Below are positions 1-11,070 of a DNA stretch of 64,000 nt, in pieces. The stretch is from contig OX638130.1 in the NCBI GenBank assembly GCA_951804985.1, positions 122,959,593-123,023,592 of the forward strand, given 5' to 3'. The translations under genes and the position numbers were made by a program. This DNA comes from Dryomyza anilis (Eukaryota; Arthropoda; Insecta; Diptera; Dryomyzidae). The stretch's first letter is position 1; each line of letters starts with the position of its first letter. Under the pieces are notes generated by a model. That model saw nothing but the letters and a program-made list of their open reading frames with translations, ran no database searches and had not been told where the DNA came from.

Positions 1-612
1 TTATTTAATATTTTTTTATTATTTACCTATTTTAACAATTATTCAATTTAAAAAAACCGTGCAGTCGATGATTACAAATTGACTTTAAATGAAATTGTAA
101 AGAATGGTAACTGATTATACCATTTTTATCTTATTAGAACCATACCCTCTTTCAGGACTAACATAATCAGTATTTATCCCTAGTATATAAATACTGAGTA
201 GTAGTATTTATCCCGGAAGACATAAATAAAATCATTGTATAATAATGAATAATATTATTGAATATATTCAGATTATGTCCGTTATTTAACTGGTCCGGTT
301 TTAGTACTCGATCATGACCCGATCTAATTTTACACTACGAGGGAATCATGTCTCATGGCTCACTTGGTACTTGGAGAATACAGTATGTTTCAAAAATTAC
401 CATCAAAATTTAGCTTCAAAATAATTTCAATCTACTTGATAGTTTTCATTTTATAAATAAGTGAAATATCAAATTTGTGAAAATTGTCAATTTCTACAAA
501 ATGAAATATGATATTGAAACCTCAGTATATTTTGATTTGAATTTTTTTTTTTCAAATACATAAATTTGTATATAAAGTTAACGTAGCAGAATTTTGAGCC
601 CCATCTAAATAT
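1..612. other. AT-rich sequence, no feature seen
   Basis: AT-rich DNA with short homopolymer runs. I see no ORF of substance, no tandem repeat and no terminal inverted repeat before the fold-back element that starts near 613. Confidence 0.6.
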
Positions 613-1650
613 AATTCGTCACTATAATGCCAAAGGGGTGAATGTGCAATTTTTGATATAGGCGTATTTTTTACATTTTTGTATGTAGTTCATCCTCAAG
701 TATGCTGTGCCAAAATTGCGTGTCATTTTGTTGAATATTTCTCGCCACAAAAGACAAAACAAAAGGGCGAATTTGAAAAATTAAAAATCTTGTCATGCCA
801 AAAGGGCGAATCTTTTCGTTTTTTCGCCATAACTTTTTATTGGTATAAGATAAAATAGTATTAAATGCACTGGTATTAGTTGTTTGTTTTTTAAGCACCT
901 ACAGATCTGCATCATTATTTAATTATATTTTGCCAAACATTTTTTCCTGCAAATAACAAATGGCAAATTATTGTTTGGCAAAATATTTTTAATTAATGAT
1001 GCAGATCAAGAGGTGCTTTGAAAACAAACAATAAATTCTTTTACATCACTATTTTATCTTGTACCATTAAAGAGTTATAGCAAAAAAACGAAAAGATTCG
1101 CCCTTTTGGCATGACAAGATTTTCAATTTTTCCAATTTCTTCGATTTATTGCTATAATTTTTTGTTGGTGAAAGATAAAATAGTGGTGTAAAGGTATTAA
1201 TTGTTTGTTTTTAAAGCACCTATCGATCTGCATCATTATTTAAAAATATTTTGCCAAACATTTTTCCTGCAAAAAAATGGCAAATTAATGTTTGACAAAA
1301 TATTTTTAATTAATGATGCGAATAGATAGGTGCTTTAAAACCAAACAATGAATGCCTTAACATTACTTTTTTATCTTGCGCTAATAAAAAGTTATAGCAT
1401 AAAAAACAGAAATATTTGCGTTTTGGTCAGGATATAACCTCACAAAATCCGTATTTATAATTCATTAGATTGTTCAAATCTAAAGATATTTTATATATGT
1501 CATAATAATTGACGAATATACCAAAATAACGGAACAAATTGAAAAAAATATAAAATTTTCTAATTTTTAAAGCACTTCAAACTTTAAAATTTGATTTTCC
1601 AAAATTTTTAAAAGTGCACATTCGCCCGTTTGGCATGACAGTGACGAATT
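613..1650. mobile_element. Fold-back element P, copy 1
   Basis: Outer ends are inverted (AATTCGTCACT on the left, GTGACGAATT on the right). The same modules recur inside in both orientations: GCCAAAAGGGCGAA, TTTTCGTTTTTTCGCC and AGGTGCTTT near ACAAACAAT. The centre is a palindrome around TTTGGCAAAATATTTTTAA and ATGATGCAGATC. The right arm carries a second module (CTCACAAAATCCGTATTTAT, about 1440-1600) absent from the left arm, so the arms are asymmetric. No transposase ORF is present. It is read as a non-autonomous fold-back transposon; five other copies are in the window. The short ORF at 671-898 minus lies in the repeat and is not a gene. Confidence 0.82.
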
Positions 1651-2780
1651 GTGACAGTTCTGAGAAGATTTCCACATTTGTATTGTAAATACCGATGTTG
1701 GCAATTTGTTCAGCCACAATTTAATCTGCTTGATTTAACATATTTTATTTTTTGAACGACAATAACATGAGTACAGTCTGCGTTTTAAATTTCTTAGAAA
1801 ATGAATCCTCAATTGGAAATAGTTTGGTACTATTTGAAGAATTTCTAGCTATAAGAAATATGTAATTCTGTGATATTTGAAAACATTTAGAACTGTGTCT
1901 GAAACGTGCTCCCTGTAATCGCCACTGATAATTAAGAATATGCGCAAAATTTAATATTAAAGTTCTGAATCAGGAAACCTGAACAAAATGTCTATCTAAA
2001 AGAGTATCACGTTTAAAATAAGGAAGTGAGTTGAAAACATGACCTGATTTAAAACCAGGTTTTCCTGATAAGATTATTGTGCTATCTTTAACTAAATATT
2101 CATTTTGTACTTCCTGATAAAACTACACAAATACCGAAGTTCTGTATTTTAGCACGAAAAAACCTTTGACAAATTGTCGTAGTTTTAAATATAAATATAA
2201 AAAAAATAAAAATAAAAAATATAAAATTAAAAAAACATTGACGTAAATTTCATTTCATTTGTTTTTACATTCGAAATACAAAAAACTGTTCAAAAAAATT
2301 TAAGTGGTTTTCGTTGCGAGTTCTGAAATTAACTGCCTCTTTCTGTATATCGAAATGAGAAACTATTAGACGAAAGTGACGTAATTTAGAATAAATTTCA
2401 AAGATTTAAAAGTAACATGAATTCAAAATTTGTATAACGAAATTGTGACGTCAAATGTTCGTTTCCCCGTTCTTTTCGAAATACAGAAAATGGGTATAAA
2501 TAAAATATAAATTCTTGTATGGTTTTTTAACCTCTGACAGTACAAATACATTAAATTTATTTAAATCTGTTGATTTCAATCAAAATTTCACGTAAATTAA
2601 ATGTTTCCATTGCAAATGTGTATAAAAATATAAGAATATCCGTTTTAAACATTTCTGTTCTATCAATTTTTGTTACATAGGACTTATATCTGTAATTTCA
2701 TTAAATCATATAATGGTTTTAAAACTGTTTGTTCCATTAAATTTTTCGACAAAATAAAATGGTAATAATTCTTATTCCTA
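1651..2780. other. AT-rich sequence, no feature seen
   Basis: AT-rich DNA with no recognisable coding, RNA or repeat structure. Small A/T-rich runs near 2195-2235 are low complexity only. Confidence 0.55.
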
Positions 2781-3902
2781 ATGTTTCTTGAAGTTTCCCA
2801 ATATATTTATTTTGAAAATTTAAAATTTTTCATATATTTTAAACCTGTGTGTGTGTTCGGGAGACACGAAAACATACAAAAAGTATTTTCCTACCGTGTG
2901 TTATGGGATTATATTGCAGTATCGTGCGCTCGTTCCATACGTTGTCCATTGACGATATTTTATGCATACATTTTCGCACATTATGATTTTGATATCCATT
3001 TCAGTGTTGCGTTCGAATTTTGTTTTTTTTTTTTGTTTTTGTCGTATTTCATTTTGTTTTGTTGTAGCGAGAGTCCTCAGCGCACAGGAAGCATTTATGC
3101 GAAACAAGGGTCAATCAGTTTTTTTTTGTTCTTTTTGTTGTAAATTATGTTGTTACATGTGTAGACAAATGTGCATAAGTATGTGTGATTTATATGTAAA
3201 TGTGTGTGTGTTTATGTTGGACGTGTGTGAAATGAGGTCATAATTGACTGCTCATAAAAATAAAAATTATGGCGTTTTCTGGACTTACTGTAGCAACTAA
3301 ATATTCCATTTTTTGATACAAATTTAAAAATATAACAAAAGTTTCATTTAACAGTTACCCCCAAATATAATCGTAAAACTTTAACAATATCTGGCTGCAT
3401 ATTTTGGTTAGGACTTTATTAAAAAATAAATACCAAAAAATAAACAGAAAACTCATGTGTTGCCCATCTTTGCGCCAGTTTGTTTTGTTTTTTTTTTGTT
3501 TTTTTTTTTTTTTTTGATTTGTTTTTTTTTGTTTGCCTGAAAATTGGGCAAGTTGGTTGCGCACATAGTGCAAAAGCCAAATTGCCGAAGCCATGTGGAA
3601 GATGGTTTAAATGTTCATTAGGCTACTTCTAATTCGGTTACTGCACATGGAGCAGTGACCTTTGAAGCTGCATTTTGTATATTTCGAAACACTAAATGTT
3701 TATGAAAATTTAAAAAAAAAAATTACCTTTTTTTTTGCAATTTTTTTTTTTTTTGGTTTTTTTGAAACTCATCCCTTTTGCTTTGTGAATGGAAAAATAA
3801 ACCGAAAACTAAATTTTTAGAAAATCAAATTTCACTATTCAATGCGATTTCTTAATTTGTATGGACATTGATACATCATTTCTACATGATTTGAGGGTGG
3901 TG
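2781..3902. other. T-rich sequence with poly-T tracts
   Basis: Contains T-rich stretches (3018-3060, 3119-3140, 3481-3533, 3728-3760) and a TG-rich stretch (3180-3232). Overlapping short ORFs on both strands here (up to 120 residues) are rich in Phe, Leu and Cys because of the poly-T and carry no domain I recognise. I see no gene. Confidence 0.55.
3481..3533. repeat. Poly-T low-complexity tract
   Basis: T runs of 8 to 18 bases separated by single G or GA. It could be a slippage tract or the poly-A tail relic of a minus-strand retroposon, but no retroposon body is visible beside it. Confidence 0.8.
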
Positions 3903-4152
3903 ATTGTAAAAATTTATAGCATAAAACACAAACATATATGCGTTTTTATCAGGATATAGCCTCACAAAATCCGTATTTATAATTCAGTAGGTTGTTCGAA
4001 TCAAAAGATATTTTATATGCGTGATAATAATTGACGAAAAAATTGTAAAAAATATAAATTTTGCTAATTTTTAAAGCACTTCAAACTTTATAATTTGATT
4101 TCCCAATACTTTTAAAATTGCACATTCGCCCCTTTGGCCTGACAGTGTTGAT
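3903..4152 (-). mobile_element. Fold-back element P, copy 2 (one arm)
   Basis: Matches the right arm of copy 1: CTCACAAAATCCGTATTTAT, then TTTAAAGCACTTCAAACTTT, ending CACATTCGCCCCTTTGG and a degraded CAGTGTTGAT terminus. The other arm and the palindromic centre are missing. It is a truncated solo arm. Confidence 0.75.
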
Positions 4153-4494
4153 ATATTTGAACCATATATTTGCTGACAATATTGAAATGTTTACAACTTC
4201 AGCAATAAATGAAGTTATTAGAAATCCATGATACTTTCTTAACCCTCGGATGCCCACAGACACCGATGTGAACAAAAGTTATATATATTATATAAAATAT
4301 AAAAGTAAATATGATGAAAATCACGAAAATGATGTCAGTTTTTAACATACAAATTTTTAAAAGCTATTCACAAAAAGTTCGTCAAAAAACGAAATTATCT
4401 TTGTATCAAATTGGATCAAAAATTAATGAAATACCTTCATATCTAATGTAATACAATCATTTAAAAATGTAAATTTTTGAAATTTTATATAAAA
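4153..4494. other. AT-rich sequence, no feature seen
   Basis: No coding or repeat structure recognised. A 64-residue minus-strand ORF overlaps the end of the P arm and has no support as a gene. Confidence 0.5.
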
Positions 4495-5263
4495 TAGCTG
4501 GACCCGTGCACAGCTGCGCCCGTGCTAAGTTTTTGTAATTGCAAAAATATATCGTTTATAAAGTGTTGTGTGTCCACGCCTCTTTTTCCCTTTTTAGTGC
4601 AAGCCTCGTCACTATTTTTCCCGCCCACATTCTATTTAACTATTAAACATTTTAAAATGATATTTCGTTTCGATTTGTACAACTCTGCTCTTAGTAAGTC
4701 AGAAGTTACTATTTTTAGTTATATGGGAAGTACCACGCCCCATTGTCCCATTCCGTCCACATTCTAAGTGACTATTACAATGTTTAATACAATCTTTTGT
4801 TTCGATTTTTATAACTCTGCTCTTAGTAAGTAAAGAGTTATAGAAATTTTAAAGTTTTGGTTATATGAGAGATGCCACGCCCCGTTGTGCAATCCCACCC
4901 ATATTCTACGTGACGATTGGAGTTTTAAATATGAACATTTGTTTTCATTATTATAACTCAACTCTTAACATGTCAGGAGTTATAGTAATTTTAAAGTTTT
5001 GGTTATATGGGAGGTGCCACGCCCTTTAATCCAATCCCGCTCACATTCTACGTGACGATTGGAGTTTGTAATATAAACCTTAGTTTCGATTTATATAACT
5101 ATAATCTTAGTAAGTCAGAAGTTACAACATTTTTATAGTTTTAGTCATATGGAAAGGGACACGCCCTTTTGTCCAATTCCGCCCACATTTGTAAAAAAGG
5201 TAAAGAACTTCAATATACCTCACTGAGCCAAATTTCATTTTTATATATATATAAAATAAAATA
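4495..5263 (-). mobile_element. Helitron-like element, minus-strand copy with expanded internal repeats
   Basis: The left boundary TAGCTGGACCCGTGCAC is the reverse complement of the 3' terminus of the plus-strand Helitron-like copies. Internally it holds repeated segments containing TATATGGGAGGTGCCACGCC, the reverse complement of a conserved segment of those copies. It lacks the expected C of CTAG at its end and no clean 5' TC end is visible, so the right boundary is approximate. It lies next to a plus-strand copy, forming an inverted pair. Confidence 0.6.
4574..5166. repeat. Tandem repeat, about 142-bp unit, roughly four units
   Basis: The landmark CCACGCCC recurs at 4574, 4733, 4875, 5017 and about 5159, that is at steps of 159, 142, 142 and 142-143. 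Each unit also holds CCCACATTCTACGTGAC, TATAACTCTGCTCTTAGTAA and TTTTGGTTATATGGGA in the same order. Units are diverged. The block lies inside the minus-strand Helitron-like copy and appears to be an internal expansion of part of it. Confidence 0.8.
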
Positions 5264-6023
5264 TCTACTATATATTTGCGAATGTAAGTATGTATGTCTG
5301 TATGTTCCGAATAGGCGTCAAAACGGCTGAACCGAATTGAATCAAATTTTGACACAACATGTATGTTGGGTCTGGGCAGAGTATAGGCTATATATCGGTG
5401 AGATTGGTGGACTGGGCGTGGCACCTCCCATATAACCCAAAAATTAAAAACACATTATGTCAGCAATTAGCATAGCAAATTTAATGAAATTCTGGTCAGC
5501 GTTATATATAACCATTCTAAACGGTCTCGCGGAATGTGGGCGGTATTAGACCACTGGGCGTGGCACCCCCCATAGAAGGTACATTTTCCAGATGGTGTAT
5601 TTCAACAGATATTATAGTGATTTTTGTAGTGATCTTATGATATTTCACACCTGGGTATACCAACCATCCCAAATTCTTTAAACTCACCACACCGAAATTC
5701 ACCAAACTAAAACTCACCAAACTAAAACTCACCACTCTAAAATTCACCACACTCAAACTCACCACACTAAAACACACCACACTAAAACTCACCACTCTAA
5801 AATTCACCACAACGAAACTTACCGCACCAAAATTCACCACACTAAAACTCACAACACTAAACTCACCACACTAAAATTCACTACACTAAAACTCACCACA
5901 CTAAAATTCACCACTCTAAAATTCACATAAATTCATAATAAATATGTTCTTTATATTAATAAAATCACTCCATATCCTTGCATTCACTAAATCTTGGCAC
6001 GAGTCGTGCACGGGTCCAGCTAG
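5264..6023 (+). mobile_element. Helitron-like element, copy 1 (plus)
   Basis: The likely 5' end is TCTACTATATAT following an A. The 3' end has a small hairpin (GCACGAGTCGTGC), then ACGGGTCCAG and CTAG, followed by T. This is the Helitron signature of TC start, hairpin about 10-15 nt before a CTRR end, and insertion between A and T. The first 200 bases match the other copies (GGCTGAACCGAATTGA, GGCTATATAT, GGGCGTGGCACCTCCCATA). There is no Rep/helicase gene, so it is non-autonomous. Confidence 0.75.
5675..5930. repeat. 15-bp minisatellite inside Helitron-like copy 1
   Basis: The unit CACCACACTAAAATT or CACCACACTAAAACT is repeated with substitutions. Because 15 is divisible by three, it gives an uninterrupted minus-strand reading frame with a pentapeptide period (F-S-V-V-N/S) that is not a gene. 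Confidence 0.85.
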
Positions 6024-6073
6024 TAAAATATAAAATAGTTCCATAATGAATGAGATATAGTAGAAAAATGATA

Positions 6074-6148
6074 GTCTTCATAATAGTTTTCATAATAGTT
6101 TCATAATAGTTTTCATAATAGTTTCATAATAGTTTTCATAATAGTTTA
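6074..6148. repeat. Short minisatellite TTCATAATAGTT
   Basis: The words TTTTCATAATAG and TTTCATAATAG alternate about six times. It is a local tandem duplication of 11-15 bases. Confidence 0.85.
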
Positions 6149-6568
6149 CGTCTAGCGATATGAGGAATTTCTTAGTTGTTCTGTTTTAATTTTTACATGG
6201 TAATCTAGTTAATTTAAAAAAATATCTATTTGAATTCTATAGAATATGTTGTTAATTCCTTTTCATTATAGAAATTTATTATTTCTAAAACTTTCAATTG
6301 ATACTCAACAAATTAAAATATTGTAATTTAAAATATAAAAAATTTACTGAACCAAAAACCTTCATATCTTCAAATGAAAAGAAAGTTATATTTAATCTTA
6401 ATTAAAATCTCATTATTAGATGGGCAATTATTAAACGAAACATTCTAAAATGGACATAAATTCATATTTTCTGAACTAAAATGTAATAAACTAAATAGTT
6501 TTTTTTTTTGTTTTTCGATCAAATAACAATCACGTTAAGTTGTATTTAGTGTTTTTAGTTTGATTTTT
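6149..6568. other. AT-rich sequence, no feature seen
   Basis: Unique-looking AT-rich DNA between the minisatellite and element M1. Nothing recognised. Confidence 0.5.
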
Positions 6569-7260
6569 ATACCCTACACTAAGAGTGAAAGGGTATATTC
6601 AGTTTGGTACGCCGTTTGTAACACCCAGAAGGAAGCATCTCCGGTATGGAAAAGTATATATATTCTTGATCAGCATGACCTCCTGAGTCGATTTAGCGAT
6701 GTCCGTCTGTCTGTCTGTCCGTCTGTCTGTCTGTCTGTCTGTCTGAGCTAGATAAATGAAACTTATAACTTAGATTACTAATATACCTACGCTGTATGTG
6801 CGAAAAAATTGGCGAGATCGGTCCATTGTGACCTATGATCCGACCACTTATGTTCAAATACCTCATATAAAATGTACATATAAAGATCAATTTTTATGTA
6901 TACGTGCTTAGGTAAACTTTTTTGGTCAAATATATATTGACATCATGCTCAAATACATGATAATAATGTTTTCCGGCGAAAAGACTTGTGCTTCACAAAA
7001 AAAAAAAATCGAAATTCGGTACACCTACCCATTTGTAAATATGGGTATCAAATGAATGGAAATTCTTCAGCGATTGAATGTTTGTAGTTATTTTCAGGAT
7101 TCGTATACCTTGGTGATCTATATATCACTTTGAGTGGTAACCACATATATGTGTAGGGTATTTATAGTCGGCTTAGACCGACTATAATTTTGATAATCCT
7201 AACTATCATTATTACACCTACTTTAAAATTTCCCATGTGACCTTACCTTCCCAACTGGTT
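6569..7260 (+). mobile_element. Dispersed element M, copy 1
   Basis: Starts TATACCCTACACT, then GGAAGCATCTCCGGTATGG, TATATATTCTTGATCAGCAT, CCTGAGTCGATTTAGC and a (GTCT)n tract. An inverted GTGTAGGGTAT occurs at 7151. Homology with M2 continues to about 7260 through an imperfect palindrome AGTCGGCTTAGACCGACT at 7166-7183. No protein is encoded. The TTCTTGATCAGCAT...GAGTCGAT...(GTCT)n layout resembles repeats I recall from Drosophila; I cannot assign the superfamily. Confidence 0.78.
6702..6745. repeat. (GTCT)n microsatellite in M1
   Basis: GTCT or GTCC tetramers repeated about eleven times. The same tract appears as CAGA in minus-strand copies M2 and M3, so it is an inherent part of the element. 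Confidence 0.9.
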
Positions 7261-7885
7261 TATGTTTTTTTTTTCTTTTAATTACAATGAATAAAATTCG
7301 AAAATTGTGATATGAAAATTTCGAAATTACCTAATATAACTTAAAACTATTAAGTATTATTCTCATATATATTAAATTTAAATGCTTTATGCTAATTTAA
7401 CAATATGATACAAACATATCAATAATTTACTAAAAATTTATTTAATTTATTTTATAAAAATTAAAATTCACAAAATTATCAAACCTTAACATACATATAA
7501 TGATTGTACTTAATTGAATACATTTGCATGTGTTTTTATTGTATAATTTGATTGTTAATTTTTTGTTTAAAATTAAAATTTATTTTTTTATTTAAAAAAT
7601 GAAACATTTTATTTAATTTTTTTTTAACTTCCAAAAAACACAAAATTATAAATTTGAGTTAGAATTCAATAGTTGCAAATATTACAAATAATAGAATAAA
7701 CATACAACATATACAAATTTAATATGTTTTAGTTAATAAGAAAATCAAGAATATCAAATGTTTAAATTTCTGATTTCGTAAATATTTAAATTTACGTATA
7801 ATTTGACACGAACGCACTTAGTTCTGGATACTATTAATATATTTAATAAGAATAAAATTTAGCATACACTTTAATTTCTGATTAA
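7261..7885. other. Very AT-rich sequence, no feature seen
   Basis: Extreme AT richness with poly-T runs; no ORF or repeat structure identified. Confidence 0.5.
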
Positions 7886-8775
7886 ATCACTTAAAATCCA
7901 TTAAATCCAAGACAAAATCCTCAAACATTTCTTCAAATAATGTAGATATCTGTATTTATGCGCCATGGAATATTCATCCGGTCTGGTTTCCTTAAATCTA
8001 AAATGTAATAGAACTTTACACAATATTTTGTCAATAAAATAATAATAATTTTTGCTATTTTATTGACTTACCTATAAAAAGTATTGCAATTAAAATTTCT
8101 ACTTAAATTTGGCTTCATCTAAATCCAAGACAAAATCGAAAAATATTATTTTAAATATTGAAGATATCTTGACGCGCCATGGTATAATCAATCGCTCTCG
8201 TTTCTTAATATCTGAAATATAATAGGACTATATACAATATTTTATATACAATATAATAACAATATATTTTCATATATTCTAAACTGCCTTTATATCCAAG
8301 AAAATCTGGAAAAAATTACTTCAAATATTGAAGATACCTCTATTGACGCGTCATGGTATAATCATCCTTTCCCGTGGCTATACACAATATTTTGTCAATA
8401 AAATAATGACAATTTTTGCTATTTTATTGACTTACCTAAAAAAAGGCTTTCCAATACGATATATACTAAAATTTAGGTCCATCCAAATCCAACACAAAAT
8501 CGAAAAATATTTCTTCAAATAATGAAGATGCCTGTATTGACGAGCCATGGTACAGTCAACATCCATTCTTGTTCCTTAGTATCTGAAATATAATAGGACT
8601 ATACACAATATTTTGTCAATAAAATAATAACAATTTTTGCTATTTTATTGACTTACCTAAAATATATACTTAAATTTGGACCCATCCATGACAAAATCGC
8701 TAAATTACATTTCAAAAAATTGTCGAACTATGGAACAATCATCAGTTCATTAGTTCTCAATTTCTATGTTGAATA
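7886..8775. repeat. Tandem repeat, about 175-215-bp unit, four to five copies
   Basis: CCATGG (or TCATGG) recurs at 7963, 8177, 8351 and 8545. Each is preceded by CAAATAATGAAGAT-like text and followed by AATAGGACTATACACAATAT. GACAAAATC recurs near 7911, 8126, 8493 and 8692. Three units contain the hairpin GTCAATAAAAT...ATTTTATTGAC. A last diverged unit has CTATGGAACAATCATC near 8730. Unit length varies through indels. Confidence 0.8.
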
Positions 8776-8984
8776 AATATATAAATTACATAGCATTGTT
8801 TTATTTTATAAACACATACCTAGTATATCCTCTTTTGTTTCACTCCATATTAATAACTCCATATTATTGTCAGCATTCAGTAATTCCTAAATATCTACAC
8901 CAGAATATGAAACCGAGATAAAGCGCTCCGTATTTCCTTATCTCGTACTTTTTAGACATTATTTCAAATTCTTTGAAATTAAAT

Positions 8985-9262
8985 TTAAAATTTTCTTTTT
9001 CACTTTTCAGTCACTTAAAAAATTAAAACCGCGTTTAGCTATAATGCGCCCGTATTTAGTAATTTTACAACAGCAGCATATCTTGTTAGCCATTATTGCA
9101 AATTCCTTGAAAAAAATTGAAATTTCCTTTTCACATTTCAGTCACTTTTTAAATTAAACCCGAATTAAGCAATAAATTTGCCGTATTTATAAATTTGGCA
9201 TAAATTCCATGGAAAATTAGAAAAAATTGAAAATTTCATTTCACTTTTCAGCCACTTAAAAA
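8985..9262. repeat. Tandem repeat, about 110-130-bp unit, three copies
   Basis: TTTTCAGTCACTTAAAAAAT-like segments begin near 9004, 9135 and 9245. Each is preceded by CTTGAAAAAAATTGAAATTTC-like text (diverged), and the first two are followed by GCCCGTATTTA-like text. The units are diverged and short of a satellite array. Confidence 0.7.
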
Positions 9263-10013
9263 ATTTATTGAAAAGTGACAAATATTTCAAATAATTTTTA
9301 TATAATACGCAAGTAAATTTTTAATATCAAATGAAATTCCCATATGATTTTTGAAACTTAAGTCAATTTTTTTTTATTTTTAAATACTTTAAAAAAAAAA
9401 GCACAGTGTGCCCCCATCGCTTTCAAATCGGGTTAATTTCGGAACCAGTCAACTGATTTCAAAAATGGTAAAAGTATTATATAGAGAATTCTGAGAAGAA
9501 CTTATGTTTTAAAATATCAGATTATATCTTTCATGGTTGTGGCGATAAAAATCAGTAAATTTGAGATTTTTTTCATGATTTTTTTCGATTTTAAAAATTA
9601 TTTGGTTTATGAAATGCTTACATTAAGATCTAAAGAAAATGTGCTTAGTGGAGAAAATGTCTCGTTTAGTTTTAAAGATATAGACATGAACATTTTTTTC
9701 CTTTTAAAAACTTTACTTTTCATTTTTCTACATAGATAATACATTTTGCATTGAGACATAAATATTTGCATGGACATTTTATAAACAACTAACATACAAA
9801 CCAGAAACTGAAAACCCTTTTTAAATACATCTAGTCGTTTAGTATATATAACATTATAAATTGGATACATATTTTGTTTTCTAAATTTTTTGGTTTATTT
9901 TGGAAAATAGAACTTTAACGCAAATGTCCGTTAGAATGTTTCATCTTTAGTAACATATGCTAATGTTAAGTATTTCTGATAGATAAAATTACTGAGAATC
10001 TTTCAAAAGGTAC
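9263..10013. other. AT-rich sequence, no feature seen
   Basis: Overlapping ORFs of 68 and 87 residues on opposite strands (9533-9870) have low-complexity composition and no recognisable motif. I see no gene. Confidence 0.5.
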
Positions 10014-10203
10014 ATTTGGTTAGTGCGTCGGACTACGAGCCGAAATGTCGCAGGTTTGTACCGCCGCGTATGCATAACCTCAATAAATTGGAGAATGTTG
10101 TGTACGTAGACAATCCCTAATAGAAATTGGCCCTATTAGGGAAGACATTATCATGGCCAATTATTGTTTGTCATGTAAAAGGTCGGGTTCTATATAAATA
10201 TAT
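10014..10203 (+). mobile_element. tRNA-derived SINE, variant subfamily, partial
   Basis: GGTTAGTGCGTCGGACTACG and GAGCCGAAATGTCGCAGGTT align with the tRNA-like head of the main SINE, while the following 130 bases differ and contain an imperfect palindrome CCCTAATAGAAATT...CCTATTAGGG. The A-box part of the head is degraded. It meets a minus-strand main SINE tail to tail at about 10204. It may be a second SINE subfamily or a head fragment fused to another repeat. Confidence 0.6.
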
Positions 10204-10505
10204 AATATAATAGTTTGGCGCTACAGTCCTATAAGAACTTAGGCCGAACTCTCTAACCATTTTGAGCTGTGCGTGTTATATTTTTACTGAAAGTTGGGGG
10301 ACCTACAGTTTATTGCCGAATCCGAACGGCGGGTGTGAGATTTTCATAAGCAATATTTTACTCTCGTAGGTTTGTCATTTAGTGCCGAGAGGTAGCGCGG
10401 TATAGAAAAATGTTTCTATGAAAATATGTTGTTAGCCCCAGTCCAGGCTTGAACCGGGGACCTTTCGGCTCGCAGTCCAACGCACTAACCTTGAGCTACC
10501 GACGC
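10204..10505 (-). mobile_element. tRNA-derived SINE, copy B
   Basis: On the minus strand it reads a tRNA-like head with A box (TAGCTCAAGG) and B box (GGTTCAAGCC), a body with CCGTTCGGATTCGGCAATAA, and a tail TAGGACTGTAGCGCCAAACT followed by AT-rich repeats. The head is mutated (AGCGTCGGTAGC instead of AGCCGCGGTAGC). Confidence 0.85.
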
Positions 10506-10814
10506 TAAAATATTGATAATATGATTTTTTCTCGATTATGAACTTATTTCAATTTCCACTAGGAATAGCTAACCTCTATGGTTAAAACATTGTCTTGGAA
10601 AAGCCTCTAACCCCGCCTTTGGAATTAAATATTGTAGGGCCCAAGATTTGAGAACAAATTTGATATGTAAATCTCAAAATATGTAGGAGGTTCTATCTGT
10701 GTTTCTCAGAGATGTTCCGCCATTCTATTATTATTAAAAATTTTATGATAATACTCAAAATGAGGCAAATATAAAATCGATAATAACAATTTATTTTTCA
10801 AATATTTGGTATTT
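10506..10814. other. Unique sequence between SINE and element C
   Basis: No repeat or gene recognised. An 81-residue minus-strand ORF at 10706-10951 runs into element C and is not supported. Confidence 0.5.
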
Positions 10815-11070
10815 CCCCAGACAACATTTTTGGCTGTGTCGAGGCAGTTTAGAAACATTTTTTCGACGTATTTTAAACAGACAAAGTCATAGTCTGTATC
10901 ATAAGCTGTCAGTTTTCTGTCCGTACCCAAAATATGACGTAAATCTAACAATAAAATAACACAAAATTTAACAACCTCTTATACACTTAAAAAAATATTC
11001 CATTTATCTGTGTGTTTGCCGGAAATATGCCCGAAATATTCCTCAAAAATGCCAGACATTTTGTGGATTG
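10815..11070 (+). mobile_element. Element C, solo copy
   Basis: Begins CCCCAGACAACATTTTTGG and ends AATGCCAGACATTTTGTGG, giving diverged inverted ends. Internal landmarks match the two C clusters: CAGTTTAGAAACATTTTTTC, GTCAGTTTTCTGTCCG, ATTCCATTTATCTGTG and TGCCGGAAATATGCCCGAAA. About 255 bp, non-coding; read as a MITE. Confidence 0.75.

Noticed and set aside
2781..3243. ORFs of 120 and 93 residues, plus strand
   Set aside because: Overlap each other and an antisense ORF. Composition is driven by poly-T and TG runs; no domain, no splice or start context.
5517..5852. 111-residue minus-strand ORF
   Set aside because: Same minisatellite artefact in Helitron-like copy 1.
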